DNA of 64,000 nucleotides from Hofstenia miamia (lineage: Eukaryota; Xenacoelomorpha; Acoela), in NCBI GenBank assembly GCA_004352715.1, contig SCFE01000092.1, positions 111,078 to 175,077 of the forward strand, in the 5' to 3' direction. Below, in pieces: positions 24,261-37,507 of the stretch. The position numbers were made by a program, and so were the translations under genes. The number at the start of each line of letters is the position of its first letter. Within the stretch, counting starts at the first letter, position 1. The notes beneath the pieces are model-generated. The model saw only the letters and a list, made by a program, of their open reading frames with translations. It was not told the DNA's origin and made no database searches.

Positions 24261-26155
24261 TATATTTAAGTTGTCATGTACATATACATGTATTAAGTTT
24301 ACATACAATTTTACTAAGATTGACGTTTTCAATAATTGAAACAACGCATCGTACCTATTTTCTAATTGTCGCCCTTTGACAACAGTATGCAACTTAGGGT
24401 TAAATAACATATTTTTGTTCATTTTAGTTAAAGTAATAAATCTGAAATTTGGTATGAATTTAGAGATATGAAAAGACTTATTAAGGTAATGGGATTTCTT
24501 CAACATTTGCAATAAGGCAATACAAACGTGAAACAATTTGATAAACATATGTGCTCCCTTTTAAGTGTGACAAGAACTGTTGAAAGTTCGACACAACCTA
24601 TTCTCTTCGTAAAGAAAAGTTCACATGAAACAACTTAGTGATTAAAATTTTAAATCTTACAATCACTTAAACCAAATGATTATCAACAAAGACTTAAATT
24701 TTCTAATTTTTTTAATTAGAACTTGTCAAGAATTCGCAATACTCTTTAGATGTTACATCCCTTGCCTTGACCAACTAACCGTATCAAACTCGAGTGGAAC
24801 TCTAGTTTTGGAATACCCTAAAATTAGGAGGTGTTCACCACAATGTTCACACAAATAGTAAGGATTTAAAAAATAGTTTATGGAGAATTTGACTGCCATA
24901 TTGCTAAAGAGCTTAAGAACGCTGTTAGGGATTTGATGCATAGATGAGGGAAAATGACAAACATTTTAAACAGTTATTATAGTTTTATAACATATCAAAA
25001 TGTTTAGATATAATTTTGCCTGTTGGCAAAAATTGTTCTTACTCGTTTTCACATAAAATATTATTAATTTTATGTTTTGCATCAGTTTGAAACAACAGAT
25101 ATATATATATATATATATGTGTAAGGACTGCATATTCTTAATATATAGACAACAATACACACAGACCTAAGTTTATATAGCATTGGTATGAGAAATGGTT
25201 GAGATACAATTTGTATAATGGAAATACTGCCACTTGTAAAATTTAGAGCCAGATTTTAATACTATCTCGAGTTTTATGGTCTCAGCTATTGCAAGGAATT
25301 CATATATACAAAGTTTCGGATAATTCCTTGTCAAATTTTTGTAAAGTGTTTTCAAAATATGCTCTAAGTGATCTCCCTATGGATCACTTTTCAATACATT
25401 GAGTTTCAAAATGAAATTAACCTATTTCATTAATAATCTTCTTTCACCTAGCAAACCCAGTTAAGAAGATAAGCATTTTCTATCTCTGATTTAAAGAATT
25501 CACTGAAAACTTTTAGACATGCTATTGTGCTCAAATAATATTAATCGCATTTAACATAAATTATTAAAATGCCCAATTTTTCATTGGGCGTGGTTTAAAA
25601 AATTACTTAAATATGGAATACTAAAATTACGTGCAAATTTTGAAAGTAAAAATGGTGAGAAGGAATTCAGGGAAATATTTAGTTTAACTAGTATATTAAA
25701 TTACCAATACCATAACGAATTACTATAAATATTTATCATATGCCAAGACATGAATTTTAGCTGTTGTTGAAAAAAGTGAAACGAGGTCATTGCTGTATAA
25801 ATTACTTTAATATTTTTAGTGCTTTAGCATAGAATGCTATAGTAAGACGTGCAGTACGTTTGAAGTAGGAGATACATTACTGTGAAACTTCCTTTGATAA
25901 ACTAAGATACTGCCCAAGCGTGTCCATTATAATTTTAAATAAAAAGTTGCAATAATAGTATTAGATAAGCGGAATCCAGCCTATCAGCGATTTGAAATAT
26001 AGTGACCATTCGGATTGGTTGATTTTTATTTAATAAACTGGAAGTTAACTTATTCGCATTTCTTAATTGTAATTGCCTATACACTAATCAAACGTTTGAT
26101 CACGTCGAAAGTAACCCTGATGCTAAAAAAGAAAATAGAACTAATACAGCAAGCA
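24261..26155. other. AT-rich non-coding stretch
   Basis: Contains a short TA tract at 25100-25120 and otherwise nothing supported. Confidence 0.55.
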
Positions 26156-26177
26156 TTATATATATATATATATATAT
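26156..26177. repeat. (TA)n microsatellite
   Basis: Immediately precedes repeat copy A with the hammerhead-like core. Confidence 0.95.
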
Positions 26178-26499
26178 TTTAGCAGCGCTATGGCGCACGG
26201 AAGCGCACTGATTAATAAATTTAGAAGTTTGCAATCACAAATATCGAGCGAACACTCATAGCTTTAACATCACAATAAAAACAGCTAATACAAATATTTC
26301 TGAAGCTTTAATATTAAAAAATCAAATAAACAAAGAATTATAAATAGAGTACGATACACATTTTGAATATTTTTTAGTGTATACATATTTAGACATTAAA
26401 TTTATTGCTTTGTAAATTATGCTACAACAAAATTTGAATTGACGATGATTAGAAATCGAAACCTGTCGCATAACATAAATCTGAGCACAATATTATCAA
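26178..26499 (+). repeat. Interspersed repeat, copy A, with hammerhead-like core
   Basis: This 0.32-kb unit lies between two TA tracts. It opens with a GC-rich hairpin (GGCGCACGGAAGCGC). From about 26275 it matches 47315-47556 at many points: GAAGCTTTAATA, TAGTGTA, TTGTAAAT-AT, ATCGAAACC and GAGCACAAT, in the same order and spacing, and both copies then run into a TA tract. It codes for nothing. The family may be a short non-autonomous retroelement; true ends are uncertain. Confidence 0.55.
26439..26467 (+). ncRNA. Hammerhead-ribozyme-like core, copy A
   Basis: Layout: TTGACGA (core CUGANGA with C3 changed to U), one extra T, stem II GATT/AATC with loop AGA, GAAA, then A-C, loop CT, G-T and C at 26467 as the predicted cleavage base. 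The very short stem III fits the hammerheads described in Penelope-like elements. Against activity: the first core base is changed, one extra base precedes stem II, and stem I pairing is poor. Probably a decayed copy. Confidence 0.35.
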
Positions 26500-26534
<35 letters not shown>

Positions 26535-26576
26535 CCAGTATATATGAATATATATATACACATATATATATATACA
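26500..26576. repeat. (TA)n microsatellite, interrupted
   Basis: TA tract with scattered C, G and A interruptions at the right end of repeat copy A. Confidence 0.95.
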
Positions 26577-27195
26577 AATATTTACAGAATTTTGTAACTG
26601 TAATATGCAAATGTAAATACATGTTGCATCCTGTTAAGTCAAGTTTGGAATAGTTCAAAAATAATTGAATATTAATTTCTTAAAAATTAAATATACTGTT
26701 CAGAGAAAAAATTCTTATTACCATAGGAACTTTCAGAGAACCTAAATTTCTAAAAATTACGTGCTTAGGATAACATATGAACAAATATTTTTGCTCGTGT
26801 GCATCAAAGCTTTAGCTCTGTGAATTATTATTATCAGTCATGTTATTGAAAACAGTGTTATAACTAATACAACAATTTTTCAATAAATATGCACGCATAT
26901 GAACCATCGATTTTCAATTCTCTAATAAGATCAGACTCATATCCCACTCTTCTATTTCAGTCCTAACAATTTTTCTAAGTATTATTAATACCAGTTTACC
27001 ATATCAAGAACTTTGCCGAGCTGTATAATAATAACCGGATTATAGTTAGAACGACAGAATGTCTACTCATTCAATACCTTAATTGCCATGAGTTTAATCT
27101 TCCATAGTCGTCATATACATCCTTTTCTTGTAAATAACCGATTAGATTTATGTATATTGGTGCAGGTTTGAAAATTTTAACCATAAACAAATATA
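26577..27195. other. AT-rich non-coding stretch
   Basis: No supported feature. Confidence 0.5.
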
Positions 27196-27203
27196 ATATA
27201 TAT

Positions 27204-27288
<85 letters not shown>
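27196..27288. repeat. (TA)n microsatellite, about 93 bp
   Basis: The longest fully assembled TA tract in the window, with a few CA interruptions. Short Tyr-Ile frames read from it are artefacts. Confidence 0.95.
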
Positions 27289-27291
<3 letters not shown>

Positions 27292-29220
27292 GATAGTACT
27301 TTTTAACTTTCTGTAGAAAATAGTTTTACATGGAATCATAATACGAGAAGTGGCTACTAAAACCTGTCAGTAGTAGTAATTCAATTTAAAATTTTAAAAA
27401 TTTCCCACCGATTGATTTGATATTATTCCCTTTACCATGCACCATTAATAATACAGTCTAGCCATTGTTGAAAACTTATCATTTCGTAAATCAGTAATAT
27501 TTAAAATAGTTAATATTGTCTATGTAAAATTTGTGCAAATTTCGTATTTTTTGTATTGCTCAATACTGCCAAAAACGTTTACTTTTTACCTCTACACGTT
27601 GAATGAATTTTGTAATTCTGTGATAGTTTATTCAAAATCATTTTAAACTCCCATAACTCACAAACTAAATAAGATACTAAAAATCTGAAAGTATCCTAGG
27701 ATAGAGGAGCGTTTTTTCTTCCTTTGCATTCTAAAATCCCACAAGATCGTAACGCTTTGTGGTTGCACCTTTGCCTCGAAATCCTCAGTCCCCGTATTTG
27801 CAGAGCAATTATTCTGAGTTAGTGCTAGGCATGTATTTTACTATTTAAAGAAAAAACAAATAGTTGATCCTTGAAACCTATAATTCTCTGAGCATTGAGA
27901 ATGGGAAGAATTTGAAGGCCTTGACAATATTGTTCAAAAATACGTAGAAACGTGTTGTATCTCTGAAATAGCATTGGATAAATTAGAGTTGATATAATAT
28001 GTACAAATTTAGTTCTCTAACCCACTGATTTATAATACTAATATTATGATATTTCTAGAAAAGCTTTTCAAACAAAAATAAACTGCAAAATAGGAATTAT
28101 ATTTGCTTCTTTATCCCGCGTTTTTTCTAAAACTAGAACATATCTAAGAGAACCCTCTAACAATTAGCCATTGTACCACTGCATTAGAATTTTCATCAAA
28201 TGAAATTACAGGTCTTTGGCAAAATTATGCTATTTACTTGGCATTGAAAGCACGTCATGGATAATAAATGAATTCTCCCGATATCATAAATTGAGTTTTC
28301 AATTGTTATGAATATATAAGGTGAAGCTTTAAAAATCATTTGACAAAGAAGTAAAACTAGAACGGAAAATGAATTAGCACAAATAGTCATGCATTTCTCG
28401 TATGAACCTGGCTATGCTAATATACTCTAAAAGGAAAATAGCCTAATTACGCAGACAATTTTCAGTCTTTTCCCCATTACAAGTAGCTTGATGAAATTCC
28501 AAAGCACAAATTTGGGCTATTATTGCAACTGTGTATGACATATATAGTTCAATAATCATTTGAAGAATAATATAACTTATGTAAAAATTACTAGATAAAT
28601 ACAAACCCCAAAATTAATGCTCAAAGAAACCTCAAATGGGATGAAGGTGGAACAAAAATTGTACAAGAATTAATTGCTATCACACCTAAACTAGACATTT
28701 ACAATAAATTATAAATGATTTTTATTATCATTACCAAATATTTGAATTTGTATTGTGAAAATTGTTCCATCCAGTTTTTTTAAAATTATATTAAAAAGTG
28801 TGTAATTTTCTTTTTATAGAAGCAAAATGTCGCACCATGATGTATATATAAGGTTACAAATGGTGCTACCCNCACAACGGCATCAACTTACCTAATGCAA
28901 AATCAATCTATATTGAGAATGTTTCAGTGATTAGATAGTACAGATGCTATGTTATTACATCAAAAAATGAAAATTGAGGAGATATTTTATTGAGTAAGTA
29001 TTGCAGCATTCCAATTAATGTTCGTAATGCCGGACTAATTTTTCTTTCTTGGGATTAATATCATGAAAAATTGCAGTGGGAAACATTGCACCTTAAATAT
29101 GCAATGTTTGAATAATTGTACAGAGTGAACTTCGTTACCCTAGCAAAAATATTTCTATTTATAGTTCTGCCAGGTGTACACCAAATTTATTCTAGTATAG
29201 CAAGGCTTTAGAATTTTAGC
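27289..29220. other. AT-rich non-coding stretch
   Basis: Nothing supported. One ambiguous base (N) at 28872. Confidence 0.5.
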
Positions 29221-29229
29221 TGCTTTCAC

Positions 29230-29340
29230 ACTTTTGAGTCCCGATCCCGATGACCCAAAATCTAAAACCGGAAATCCCGAGATTGCATCCCGAAAAATAT
29301 TTGAAAATCTCGAGATTCTGAATTCCACAACTACAAAATT
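29230..29340. repeat. Short block with repeated ATCCCGA motif
   Basis: The words GTCCCGATCCCGAT, AATCCCGAGA and CATCCCGAAA occur within about 60 bases in otherwise AT-rich DNA, and CTCGAGATT follows. The minus strand is open here for 62 codons with a Ser/Gly/Phe-rich product. It is probably a diverged tandem or mobile-element fragment. Confidence 0.3.
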
Positions 29341-29344
29341 CATA

Positions 29345-30290
29345 ATCTAATGTACATTGAAGTGGATATTAGGTTATCATCAGTAATTCTGGGTTTTTAT
29401 GTGACTAAAGTACTGTTCGAGCATGAATTTTCACGCTCACAGTACATGAAGACTTTGAATACTCTTTGATAAAGAATATCTGACTGAGGATAAGTAAATA
29501 TTCATGCATTTCTCTGTTCCACAGTACATCAGCCAAGAGAAGTAATTTATTCAAATATCAATACATATTGATCACTTCTTGCAAGGAATGTGCTTTTCAC
29601 ACCATCGCAGTGGTTGAGCCACCACCACTCTACTTCTCCCTCACTCGATTTTAGTAATCGGCTCATTTCTAAGGCATGCAAACAGCAACTTGCAAGCATT
29701 TACTGTTGCTGATATACTTCATCTTGAAAGATGTATGGTAAAATTGAAGCAGCATTTTAAAATAAATATTGTTAAAAAAAGCTAAAATAGTATATTGATG
29801 CATGCAATATAATTTATGGCATATTTGGACTCATCAGCATTATATTTTTTAACAAATTCAAATTTGGTTTGCTTACAAAGACATCAACATTTTAATATTA
29901 ATGAGTATTTGTCAAGATTCAAATCACTCAACCTTTTTCCTAACAACCTGAATCATGCTGGCTTGATCACTGCATATTGCAACGAGATGAAAGTATAAAT
30001 TTAATATCTTTATAGAGTTTGCTAGTTGTCAGGAATTGTTTTGCAAAGCGAATCCAACAGACCTTGGGTGTAACTTTTAGTTGTTTATAGCGAGTCTAAT
30101 TATTTTAGGGTTCCAATTACTACCAAATGGATTTTTAACAAAGGAAGAAAATTAAACCATCATGGGGTAATATAGAAAACCCTGGTTTTCTCAACGGGTG
30201 TTAGAAGAAGCACTTCACATAATAAAACAAATTGTTAATTATATTACCATGCGCTTTTTTACATTATCCTATTTTTATTTGCAAAACGCA
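29345..30290. other. AT-rich non-coding stretch
   Basis: A pyrimidine-rich patch at 29600-29660 contains CCACCACCACTC. No coding evidence. Confidence 0.45.
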
Positions 30291-30292
30291 TT

Positions 30293-30484
30293 GTGGACTT
30301 CAAATATTTACTAAAGTTCCCTTCTTTATTTGTTCAATCGATCTTTGACCAGGCGATCATAAGAAAAGTTCCACTCAAGAGGACTGTGTTTGAGAGAAAC
30401 AGCGTTTTTCCATTTGGAGCAATTGTGTCGTTTAAATGGATCCCCACTGATATAATGGGTAGAGAGACAACAAGTCGCCCGTAG
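30293..30484 (+). pseudogene. Possible retrotransposon polyprotein fragment
   Basis: A 63-codon frame with better than usual base composition encodes VFERNSVFPFGAIVSFKWIP. This loosely recalls the stretch after the integrase in some animal LTR retrotransposon polyproteins, where a PFGA-x-V-x-Y/F-K-P block precedes an FG-x-x-x-x-G-x-F block. After the stop at 30482 a weak continuation is open for about 20 more codons. No protease, RT or LTR is nearby. The assignment is from memory of the motif and is weak. Confidence 0.2.
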
Positions 30485-30778
30485 GCCTTTTCCCAGTTAC
30501 GAAATAGAATTCAGTGGGACTATTTCTGTTGATAGACACATCGCGTGTAGTAGAGGGAAGCCTTGCTTTCATATTTAATCAAATAAATCCTTTGTATCGC
30601 TTTATGAATTCTGTTGTTTTGACAGAAACAACTACATTTTCTCAAGTGGCTATTTGACAAACATCTCTTTGTCGAAACTTGTCGCCGGAATTAACGGTTA
30701 ACCGACGATGCACAAATATGAATATAGATTTACGTAAAAAGGACCAATATTTTCACACATAAATAAATAGATAAATAA

Positions 30779-30805
30779 ACATATATTATATATATATATA
30801 TATGT

Positions 30806-30852
<47 letters not shown>
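30779..30852. repeat. (TA)n microsatellite, interrupted
   Basis: Two TA runs separated by a short GTACACATACA segment. Confidence 0.95.
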
Positions 30853-30856
<4 letters not shown>

Positions 30857-32389
30857 TAGATGCAAAAACATTTATATAAACGTAATATTTTTAAGAAAAG
30901 CACTCATATATTGTTAACAAATTATAAAATAGTTCTTAAAATTTAAAATTGATGGTTTTAAATTTTAATCAATGTTAATGTAAAATATCGCGCAATTCGA
31001 TTTTTTCAAAATCTCTTCATCCCAGTTTAAACATGCATTTATTGATGTACACATTCATGAAAAATAGTATCAAAAACATTTGACTAAATATAATTTTTAA
31101 GAAATGTATAAAAAATTTGCCTTAGGATTTGATATATGCCAATGGCGGGTATAAAGGGATTCAAGGGGAATGGGAACTTTCAAAAATATGAAAAATGCAT
31201 TGTAGTGATGCAATGAAAGATTGCATATGGAAATTCCTTAGTACCTAATTATATACTTAACATTATTTTTTAGCTTAAATCTTAAATCATATTCTTGAAA
31301 CCACGATTGGCAGGAGCGACTTTAGGAGGATTTCTCAAGTTTTGCAAAATCGGTTTTTCTATGTATTTCAAATATTCTTGATGTTGAAATTCACAATGGC
31401 GATCCGACATTTAGGGGATCACATTTTACAATATATTTTTCTCCTCATATTTTAGCTTAAACAACCATTAAATTTTATATTTTTTCAGCAGAAAATTGGA
31501 AGATGCCTCAATGATTTTAAAATCCTCACATCGGGACTGACCACTGGTATATGGATTATCTTCAATACCTAATCACCTAAAACAAGTTCTTGTAAAGCCA
31601 ACAGGTTTCTATACCAAATGATTAATGTTCTTAAATAGTATAGAAAAATTGAAAAATGGCATGAATTATTAGCACAACAAAATATTCCTAGTTCATCACA
31701 ACAATAAACGTATAAAAGAAAACATAACAATTGTCACTCAGCAAATGAACAAGCATATATTTTCCTAATTACAAGTAGTGAATGAGGCAATAGTAACAAT
31801 TCCATGAATATTCGGCAATAGTGAAAATGTTTCCCTATAGAAATTATTGAAATAATTTAATTTCAACGTATACACGTACACCTACGTTGTTTGATTCATA
31901 AATTTATCTTTGTGCATTGAATTCAAAACAAGCATTGATATCCTGATTTTTGTATAATACATGTACAGCATACAATTCATGCTACTTTAAAATATAATAC
32001 AAGCATTTTACACACACTGTATGAAATATGACAATTTTTCTTATTCAGCAATAGTGCAAATTCGTCAATAGCGAATGATTTGGTCATCGCCTGCTAGGCC
32101 ACTAGTCCCGAAATTTGCGGTGTAGATATATTTGAAGTTACTTCTAGAAATCAATCAATTAGATTTTTTTTCAGTAAGAATAAGGTCCTAATTTACCATA
32201 CATGAATTTCAAGTTCTTACAAAAAAATGAGACGTGGCTAAGAGAACTCCCATTACATTTAGTATTTGTAAATGTTTTGTACGTTCTCCATTAATACATA
32301 TTCGCCTTAATTCCCGTACGCATAGCATATTTAAGTGTAAAGATGGATGAATATTTAATGTCTAGCACTACCTTTGCATTCATAGCGAC
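30853..32389. other. AT-rich non-coding stretch
   Basis: No supported feature. Confidence 0.5.
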
Positions 32390-32410
32390 ATATATATATA
32401 TATATATATA

Positions 32411-32518
32411 NNNNNNNNNNNNNNNNNNNNNNNNNNNNNNNNNNNNNNNNNNNNNNNNNNNNNNNNNNNNNNNNNNNNNNNNNNNNNNNNNNNNNNNNNN
32501 NNNNNNNNNNNNNNNNNN
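32411..32518. other. Assembly gap (108 N) inside a (TA)n tract
   Basis: Flanked by TA tracts at 32390-32410 and 32521-32552. Confidence 0.98.

Positions 32519-32520
<2 letters not shown>

Positions 32521-32552
<32 letters not shown>
32521..32552. repeat. (TA)n microsatellite
   Basis: Right side of the third gap. Confidence 0.95.
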
Positions 32553-32557
<5 letters not shown>

Positions 32558-34739
32558 TCAGTTATTTTTTCTCGTAATTTCATAAAAAATTGAGAATATT
32601 GTTCTTAGAGCAACAAAAGAAGCATTTTTAGAAATTTAAAAAGCCATTAAAACTAAAAATATGAATAAAATTTCATTTTACTAAATTATCAACCGGTGCA
32701 ATTTCAGAATATATAAATTTTCCACCAATGCTTGTTTTCAAAAACTTTGACAATATTTAAGCAGTGAGATGTCATTTTTTCTACGCATTTACTAAAAATT
32801 TGTTCAGTGCTTTTTATGAAGAGGTTAATTAATGCCACACTAAAACTGATCTACCATTGATGAAAGAAGAATATAACGTATAAAATTTTCCCAATTAGAA
32901 AACGGTTTTAAAAATTTCGCAAAGGCGATGAAAGTGTTAACGATGTTAATAGAAAACGTCTGAGAAAATTACAAATTTACAGTACCGGTATTCTGAAAGG
33001 GGTTTTCTTCATCAGCTGCTCAGTCAATGAGTTTAAATATGTTTTTTCTTCCAATAATATTCCAAATTATTGGAAACATCAGTTGTATTTCTCACATAAT
33101 TCTTCCCGTAGAAATGTTGACAGAAAAACTCCAAGCAGGAGAAGGTTTGTTAAGCGATTATCCTTCTTAGTCATTGTATAAATGTAAAAATTGATTTAAC
33201 TGTTGAAATGATTTCTGGTAACTGCTTTCGGAATATAAATTTATAATTTTTAGGCATATCATTAGGCTGATATTTCTATGCCAAGATTGCAAGATTTATG
33301 TAGTTTCTTTTTACAGATCGGTTTACTTAAATAATTTACTCTAATGTTTTTCGAAGTGTACATAAAGTTGTTTGGAAGTAGGAGTTTATAAAAATCTAAT
33401 TAAATATATGTTTGTCACGTCTAGTGATCTGTTAGCAGTGTTTGATGTTATAAATTGTTTCCTAGAAAGAATGTTAGAGCACAAGATTGTCTGCTTTTCA
33501 AGGTTATATAAATTTTGGAGGGGAAATTACTAGATTATATCAAATGATAGTCGAATGGAAAAGGTTGTAATCGAAGATATTTATTACAGAAAACGTGCAA
33601 CACAATAAAATTGCTGTTGTGAGAAACAATCGTGTTAGCTCAACTCTGCTGTTTTAATTAATTAAATTTCGCCGAATTGAAGCAGCGACGGTGCTTTTGC
33701 TTTTATAAAATTAATTTCTTTAATGGTGCAAGAAGCATGCTGCTTACATTATAATAGCATATATATACAAACAATAGCGTTTTGACGTAACACAAACAAA
33801 AGCTATTTAAAATGTGTGGCAAAAATTAAGGGCATCATTGTTCAGCAAGAAGTAGGTACCGAGCTACATCAAGATATCATTTTAATTGGAATAAACATAT
33901 TGCAATGAAAAAAACTGCCCAAACTCAAGTTATTCCAAAACAACTGCAAAAAATGGGTTTCTTTCCAAATTTAGCTAATTGTATAATCGCATTTAAAGAC
34001 ATATTATTTTAGTTTTACTTTTTTCATACTGGTTTCAATGCTCTTGTGACAAAATTTCTTCTTGAGACTTCAAAAAAGCTTTAAAAACTATGCCAACATT
34101 CTTTAATGGTTTACAATAATGCATAAAATTTACAGAGAAAGTGACCTAGAAATTATGAACTTTTACAATTTTAGGTTGAAGGTAAGGGAGCTGTCAGTAC
34201 AAAATGTATTGCTAACACTAAAAGAACATTTGTAAAAGGGGATGTTTTGGGATGTTTTGATAATAGGGATGAAAGAAGTGCGAAATATAAGATAAACCTC
34301 AAGTTCTTGATCAATTGCTTACATTTCTAATAACCAATTATTTCTTGATGATATTTATTAATTCATCATTCTTTCAGTGAAATTTTTATTATCAAAACAA
34401 CAATAGACATGTACCACATTGTATATTATTAATTTTACTGTCTCCCATATTTTATCAAAAAATAGAAATAAGTAAGGGAATTGATTGCATGTTTTTAATC
34501 ATCTTTAATTTAATGAGCATCTATAAATGATTATTTCATACATCTTCGGACGATTAACCTCCACTTGGCGTCTAAATAGCTAAAATCTGATTTCAAAACA
34601 ATTAACTATATTTAAATTCAAATACAAAAATCACTTCTTAGAAAACTAAATAATGAATATGTTGAAGGCAATCGCTAGATTTATTTTTCATCAAATTTCC
34701 AAGTCATACTGCAAGTCACTTGAATATTTTCATATATAT

Positions 34740-34771
<32 letters not shown>

Positions 34772-37275
34772 CATTGGCTTCAAATTTCTTAATCCTCGTC
34801 TTAGAATATTAAAATTTCTAACGGAAGAGTTATCACGGTTTTGATTACGATAAGAACTTTACATATTTCAGCATTACGAATATGGTGTTTTGGCACCTGA
34901 CCTGCTTTATATTTCCAAGAAATGGTTTATGATCATTTAGTATTTTTTATTTTCTCTATGACTCATTTTTCATTGGTTATATGCAGTTTAAACCATATCT
35001 TCTGTGCCCGTATTTTTATTTGGGCTAAGCTGCAAAGTTATACATAAATTACAAGCAAGAACGCTTTCACAATTCGACAAGACTTCATCTCTAAAATAGC
35101 ATGTGATGTTTGATTATTCAATAGTTGCATTTTAGTTACATTGGTAAAAAACATTTTATGATAAATCAAGTTTATAATGTTTTGACATAATTTTTAACAG
35201 TATTCAGAGATTCACAGCTACATATATTTTATTGAAGAAAACGCTCATGAGAAGCTAGTTAAGCATAAGCTCAAATCAGTTTAAGCACACGAAGACAGTT
35301 TATCTGAGTATATTGAAAAAATATTTATGTTAGAGAAGGTTTCAGGTTTTTATGCAAATACAACAGCGCTCAAAGCAGTATTTACTTAATGACAACCCTA
35401 AGTTGGAAAATACATTCAGAATTTTAATGAATTGCTATTTTGTGGAAATAATGAAGCTGTCCTTTCTATGCAATTTCCTGTATCGATTGCGCTTTATTAC
35501 GTAGCTGACAATGACAAAGCAAAATTGAAATTAAGTGTAGATGCATGCATGTGCGATAAAATAATTTTATTTACATCCATATAAACTAAAATTAAAATAT
35601 TTTTGCATTAAAATTAGTATTTTCTTTTCTATAAAATTATCACATATTTTTGTAGTAATTCAATTATATGCATTATGGTTCAAAAATTATTAGAATATTA
35701 TTGAAAATATTTTGCAAATTAGAATTGAATTTCATAATAGCGTGCACTTTTATAATATCCAATAAATATAAATTATTAACAATTAATTTTCCAAAATATT
35801 TTTTTCATATTTCAACCTGAGTTTTGATATAAACTTAAAACTTAAATTTGAGTAAACTAAAGCGGCTATAAAATAAATTGGATGCATCGTTTTATCATTG
35901 ATTACTACCAATTTTTTTGAATAAAGAGGCGTTTATCGTAAAAATCAATGATCCTTCACGTATAACACCTCTTCTAATGAGGTACAATGAATCAAAACAG
36001 CGTGGATGTAATTTATAACGATGCTCTTTTAACAAAATTAGTAAAGAAATACTCCCCTACTAGTAAACACCTGGTGTTAATTTGCGATTAGATCATTTAT
36101 TAGTTGCTTGTATGTACAAACATTGGCTAATACCCGCAGGATAGAGCTTTGACATGGAAAAACTAGTCTACTAAGTGACATAACGAAATTTAATTTGAGA
36201 ATTATTGTTTCCAAGATGCCATAATAGTTGATTGCTTTTTAGAAACTAATCGATTCCCTCATATTTTTAAAATAATATTGAATTCAACATGCCAATAACT
36301 TTTAGGAAATCTAGTACAAGAATTAAAATTACGCATCTCATATTAATTATTAATATATCTTTAAAATATTAGAAGTTCTCGCTGTCACTTACTGTGCTTT
36401 ATTTAATTAAGAAGCGTTTATATTTAAAAAGTCTACTTAATTAGATACATTCTATTGTACATTTATGTTGAGCAATTATGTTAATCTAAATGAGCTTCGC
36501 ATTTATTTATTAATCCATTGGTAACAAAATTATTTCAAATATTTAACGTTTTTCAAATCTCATTTTATTTAAATAAAATTTTGCTAAACTTTCACGTAGC
36601 CCAGTTTTTTTCTTATTATATTTTTAAAAACGTTGTTAAAATATGTCATAAATATAATTATTTGTTATTTAAGTATTTCTGTACCACATTTATTAATTCT
36701 AGATAATGCTAAATCTTATATATTTGAGCTTTTTAGAATTTCAATTTTATGAATACCGAGAAATTATTTAGGACTTCAAAGTATTTTTTAGGGAGGTCAA
36801 CATTTTAAAAAAAAATTGCAATTTAATAAGTTTTTGTAAAATAAAAATATTATTGACTCTATGAATAACATTAAATAGTATTTTTAAAAAAATTGAGTTG
36901 AAAAAATTGGAAAGCTCATTCTAAGATGTAAAGATCAATAGGCTTAATAAAATGCTGAAATTACTATAATCTCAAATTAAGTTAACAGTATGTGTCCAAA
37001 TAGAAATTATAAATTGTAATTCTAATGCTGTGTTAAAAGATTTAAATGTAAATATATAAGTCTGTGAGAGTTTCACAATTACAAAAAGTGCTAATTTTAG
37101 TTAAATTAGCATAATTTCAATTAAAACTAAATAATTTTAAGCAAGGATAAAGGATTAGCTTTTAAGCCCCTTCAAATAATAGGCGTAAAATGCTAAGCAT
37201 GTAAATTTTTGTATGGAAGGTCATTACTATTAAGGACCACTGTGTATTTTGTATAGGAAAACATATATTGCTTTT
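32553..37275. other. AT-rich non-coding DNA upstream of the Lhx3/4 gene
   Basis: No exon, repeat family or element was recognised in these 4.7 kb apart from an interrupted TA tract at 34732-34771. It would be the natural place for 5' UTR exons and distal enhancers of the LIM-homeobox gene, but nothing specific can be pointed to. Confidence 0.5.
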
Positions 37276-37390
37276 TAGCCAATCGCATCGTTTTTTAATT
37301 TCAACGTTTGAAAAACAGCCAATCAGCGAATAACTTGAAAGAGTGACAATAAAAACAGACAATAAAACTAAAAAGCATTTCCTTTTAAAA
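37276..37390 (+). promoter_or_regulatory. Candidate proximal promoter with two CCAAT boxes
   Basis: CCAAT occurs at 37279-37283 (AGCCAATCGC) and 37319-37323 (AGCCAATCAGCG). The second matches the classical NF-Y site CCAATCAG. The boxes are 40 bases apart, the same side of the helix, and lie 136-180 bases before the start codon at 37459. AATAAAA words at 37348 and 37361 could serve as weak TATA-like elements. Inference from motif and position only; no transcription start was observed. Confidence 0.4.
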
Positions 37391-37458
37391 TAAAACAGGA
37401 TCAAGTGCAATTTGTAAACGAGATCATACACCAATTCGTTTTACAAGTTTGGATCGCG

Positions 37459-37507
37459 ATGGATGAAATCTCTACCATTAAATGCAACACTAATACCAGT
37501 CTAATAG
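37459..37507 (+). CDS. LIM-homeobox protein (Lhx3/4-like), coding exon 1
   Basis: This first coding exon encodes MDEISTIKCNTNTSLI plus one base of codon 17. The ATG sits in a good context (GCGATGG) and is the only in-frame ATG after the last upstream in-frame stops (37363 and 37369). The donor is ATAG|GTAAGG at 37508. The leftover G joins the next exon's CT to make Ala17, so the phase agrees exactly with exon 2. A short, unconserved N-terminus before the first LIM domain is normal for this class. Intron 1 is 195 bp. The 5' UTR extent is not known. Confidence 0.8.

Noticed and set aside
30650-30695. GACAAA/TTTGTC stem followed by GAAACTTGTC as another hammerhead
   Set aside because: The GAAA and short stem III look right, but there is no CUGANGA box before stem II.
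32995-33030. CTGATGA on the minus strand near 33010
   Set aside because: No stem II separates it from the following AGAAAA, so no hammerhead fold is possible.
37162-37434. 90-codon minus-strand frame upstream of the Lhx3/4 start
   Set aside because: No domain, and it overlaps the CCAAT-box promoter region; likely chance.
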